Shown in pieces: positions 53,939 to 54,955 of a stretch of 54,955 bases of DNA. Below the pieces are notes generated by a model. The model was given only the letters and a program-made list of their open reading frames with translations. It had not been told where the DNA came from and made no database searches. Within the stretch, counting starts at the first letter, position 1. Every line of letters starts with the position of its first letter. Made by a program: the position numbers and the translations under genes. The stretch is from Dielma fastidiosa (GTDB lineage Bacteria; Bacillota_I; Bacilli_A; Erysipelotrichales; Erysipelotrichaceae), in the NCBI RefSeq assembly GCF_000313565.1, contig NZ_HE578925.1:225245-280199 (forward strand), given 5' to 3'.

Positions 53939-54397
53939 ATGAATATAAAATTTATTCCGATTACATCTCATAATTATGATGAGGTCAAAAATTTACATAT
54001 TAGCGCATCACAGAAGGGAAATGTAGAAACGGTGGAAGAATGCTGCCGGGAAGCAGAGGAGTTTTCTTTATGGCATCCTATCGCTATTGCCGATGGTGAA
54101 CAGTTGATTGGTTTTGCTATGTATGGTCTTTGGATCAATGAAGGTGAACGCGGAAGAGTGTGGCTGGATAGATTCTTTATTGATGAACGTTTTCAGGGCC
54201 GAGGATATGCAAAGCCTGTTTTAATTCAGCTAATAAGAAAAATCCATGAAGAGTATGGATACGATGAGGTTTATTTAAGCGTTTATGAGTCAAATCAGCT
54301 GGCGATAAAAGTCTATCAATCCCTTGGCTTTGCATTTAACGGTGAACGCGATATTAATAATGAACTTGTAATGGTGTTGGATATCAAAAATCACTAA
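53939..54397 (+). CDS. GNAT-family N-acetyltransferase (spermidine/diamine acetyltransferase-like)
   Basis: The 152-aa acetyl-CoA-dependent transferase has motif A DRFFIDERFQGRGYAKPVL (the QGRGYA pyrophosphate loop) and a C-terminal YQSLGF-like segment with Asn/Tyr in VYESNQLAIKVYQSLGFAF. The early HISASQKGNVETVEEC segment resembles polyamine acetyltransferases of the BltD/PaiA type. The substrate is therefore a guess at polyamines. It is probably co-transcribed with the DUF2200 gene. Confidence 0.82.
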   Translation: MNIKFIPITSHNYDEVKNLHISASQKGNVETVEECCREAEEFSLWHPIAIADGEQLIGFAMYGLWINEGERGRVWLDRFFIDERFQGRGYAKPVLIQLIRKIHEEYGYDEVYLSVYESNQLAIKVYQSLGFAFNGERDINNELVMVLDIKNH

Positions 54398-54439
54398 TAT
54401 CTGAATGCGAAATTAAGACAGATTGAGATTTATTATGAG

Positions 54440-54468
54440 TTGATTAAGCGGACATCTTATTATATACT
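54440..54468 (+). promoter_or_regulatory. Promoter of the c-di-AMP receptor-like gene
   Basis: TTGATT (54440-54445), 17-bp spacer, TATACT (54463-54468). It rules out translation starts before about 54475. Confidence 0.72.
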
Positions 54469-54505
54469 TAATAGGGTAAAGCATGAAAGAATGGATGTGG
54501 TAAAA

Positions 54506-54808
54506 GTGAATTTACTGATGATAATTGTAAATGATGAATTTCAGGAGGAAATGCTTGAACTGCTGGGTGAAAATGATTATATGGCAACAATGGTAGCTTC
54601 TACTGGTGAGTTCCTTCAATATGGCAATACTACGTTTATTCTTGGTGTTGATGATGAAGAAACTGATAAATTGGTACAGCTCATTGATAAAAAAACAAGT
54701 AAAAATCGAAATCAATATGAAGATTCAATAGGAGTTAAGGATATTCATAACAGAAAAAATATTGCGACGATTTTTATCATGAAATCAGAACAATTCATTA
54801 AGACTTAG
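54506..54808 (+). CDS. Cyclic-di-AMP receptor-like PII family protein (DarA/PstA, DUF970)
   Basis: The 100-aa PII-like signalling protein belongs to the family that binds cyclic di-AMP in Firmicutes. NDYMATMVASTGEFLQYGNTTFILGVDD matches the DarA signature TKLATTGGFLKxGNTTFMIGVED almost throughout. The start is chosen at the GTG at 54506, since MNLLMIIVND aligns with the family N-terminus; an ATG at 54491 is the alternative (105 aa). The region between the beta strands is shorter on the C-terminal side than usual, but the family core is complete. Its target is unknown, as in Bacillus. Confidence 0.85.
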   Translation: MNLLMIIVNDEFQEEMLELLGENDYMATMVASTGEFLQYGNTTFILGVDDEETDKLVQLIDKKTSKNRNQYEDSIGVKDIHNRKNIATIFIMKSEQFIKT

Positions 54809-54836
54809 ACGAAGTGGAACCTTCGTTTTCTTTTTG
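54809..54836 (+). terminator. Terminator of the c-di-AMP receptor-like gene
   Basis: ACGAAG / CTTCGT stem with TGGAAC loop followed by TTTTCTTTTT. Confidence 0.78.
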
Positions 54837-54907
54837 CATCAGATTTATACAATGATAATCAGTTTTAAAAATCTGAGCTTTTTTAATCAAAAAAATTTAA
54901 AAAGCTG

Positions 54908-54936
54908 TTGACATTTTTGCCTAATTCCTGTAAGAT
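54908..54936 (+). promoter_or_regulatory. Strong promoter at the window end
   Basis: Consensus TTGACA (54908-54913), 17-bp spacer, TAAGAT (54931-54936), with an upstream A/T tract. The transcript it drives lies outside the window. Confidence 0.8.
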
Positions 54937-54955
54937 AAATGAGCAATCGAAAGAT

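Noticed and set aside
54908-54955. T-box or other leader RNA at the window end
   Set aside because: Only about 20 bases of possible transcript are present after the promoter, too little to identify any element.

Overview
The window looks like a chromosomal segment of a low-to-moderate GC, anaerobic Firmicute. Erysipelotrichia is my best guess; that is inference from gene content, not a search. The evidence is Firmicute cell-division factors (GpsB, EzrA), a type B RNase P RNA, RNase Y plus an RNase J2-like protein, strong GGAGG ribosome-binding sites, an oxygen-sensitive glycyl radical enzyme and a bacterial V-type ATPase. Gene order in the first half follows Bacillus: recU-ponA/gpsB/rnpB, rodZ-pgsA-cinA-recA-rny-ymdB-miaB, rnjB-ftsK, the paired M16 peptidases, and ezrA-nifZ-thiI. 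No sporulation genes are seen.

Layout. 1-4.1 kb: PBP1A and RecU on the minus strand, diverging from gpsB and rnpB. 4.1-11.8 kb: rodZ, pgsA, a CinA C-terminal amidase, recA, rny, ymdB, a ferredoxin and miaB. 11.9-18.2 kb: a tight operon of an RNase J2-like protein, FtsK, a YjjI-type glycyl radical enzyme and its YjjW-type activase. 18.3-21.2 kb: two M16 peptidase-family genes that abut a convergent short ssb. 21.4-27.8 kb: rpsD with a structured leader, then ezrA, nifZ, thiI, a Gln/Asn-rich small protein and a pseudouridine synthase. 27.8-36.5 kb: a complete nine-gene V-type ATPase operon. 36.7-37.5 kb: seven tRNA genes (Arg, Pro, Met, Ile2, Ser, fMet, Phe). 37.6-43.5 kb: a degenerate-GGDEF/EAL protein, a HAD phosphatase, a metallo-beta-lactamase lipoprotein, RarA, a second MBL protein and a VOC protein.

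43.5-53.4 kb is the most unusual part. A normal GMP synthetase (guaA) is followed by a Tet(M)-like ribosomal GTPase fused to a Rae1/YacP-like NYN nuclease domain, with a terminator hairpin in its leader. Next is a 1256-residue AT-rich SF1 helicase with a C-terminal phospholipase D nuclease motif, an architecture matching the single-gene Mokosh type II anti-phage system. Last comes a second GMP synthetase whose glutaminase domain is shortened and has lost its catalytic triad. 53.5-54.9 kb holds a DUF2200 protein, a GNAT acetyltransferase and a cyclic-di-AMP receptor-like protein, and ends in a strong promoter whose gene lies outside.

Functionally most of the window is core housekeeping: wall synthesis and division, recombination, RNA decay, tRNA modification and ion-pumping ATPase. 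The interval between the two guaA copies is the accessory pocket and the best place to look for an undescribed system.
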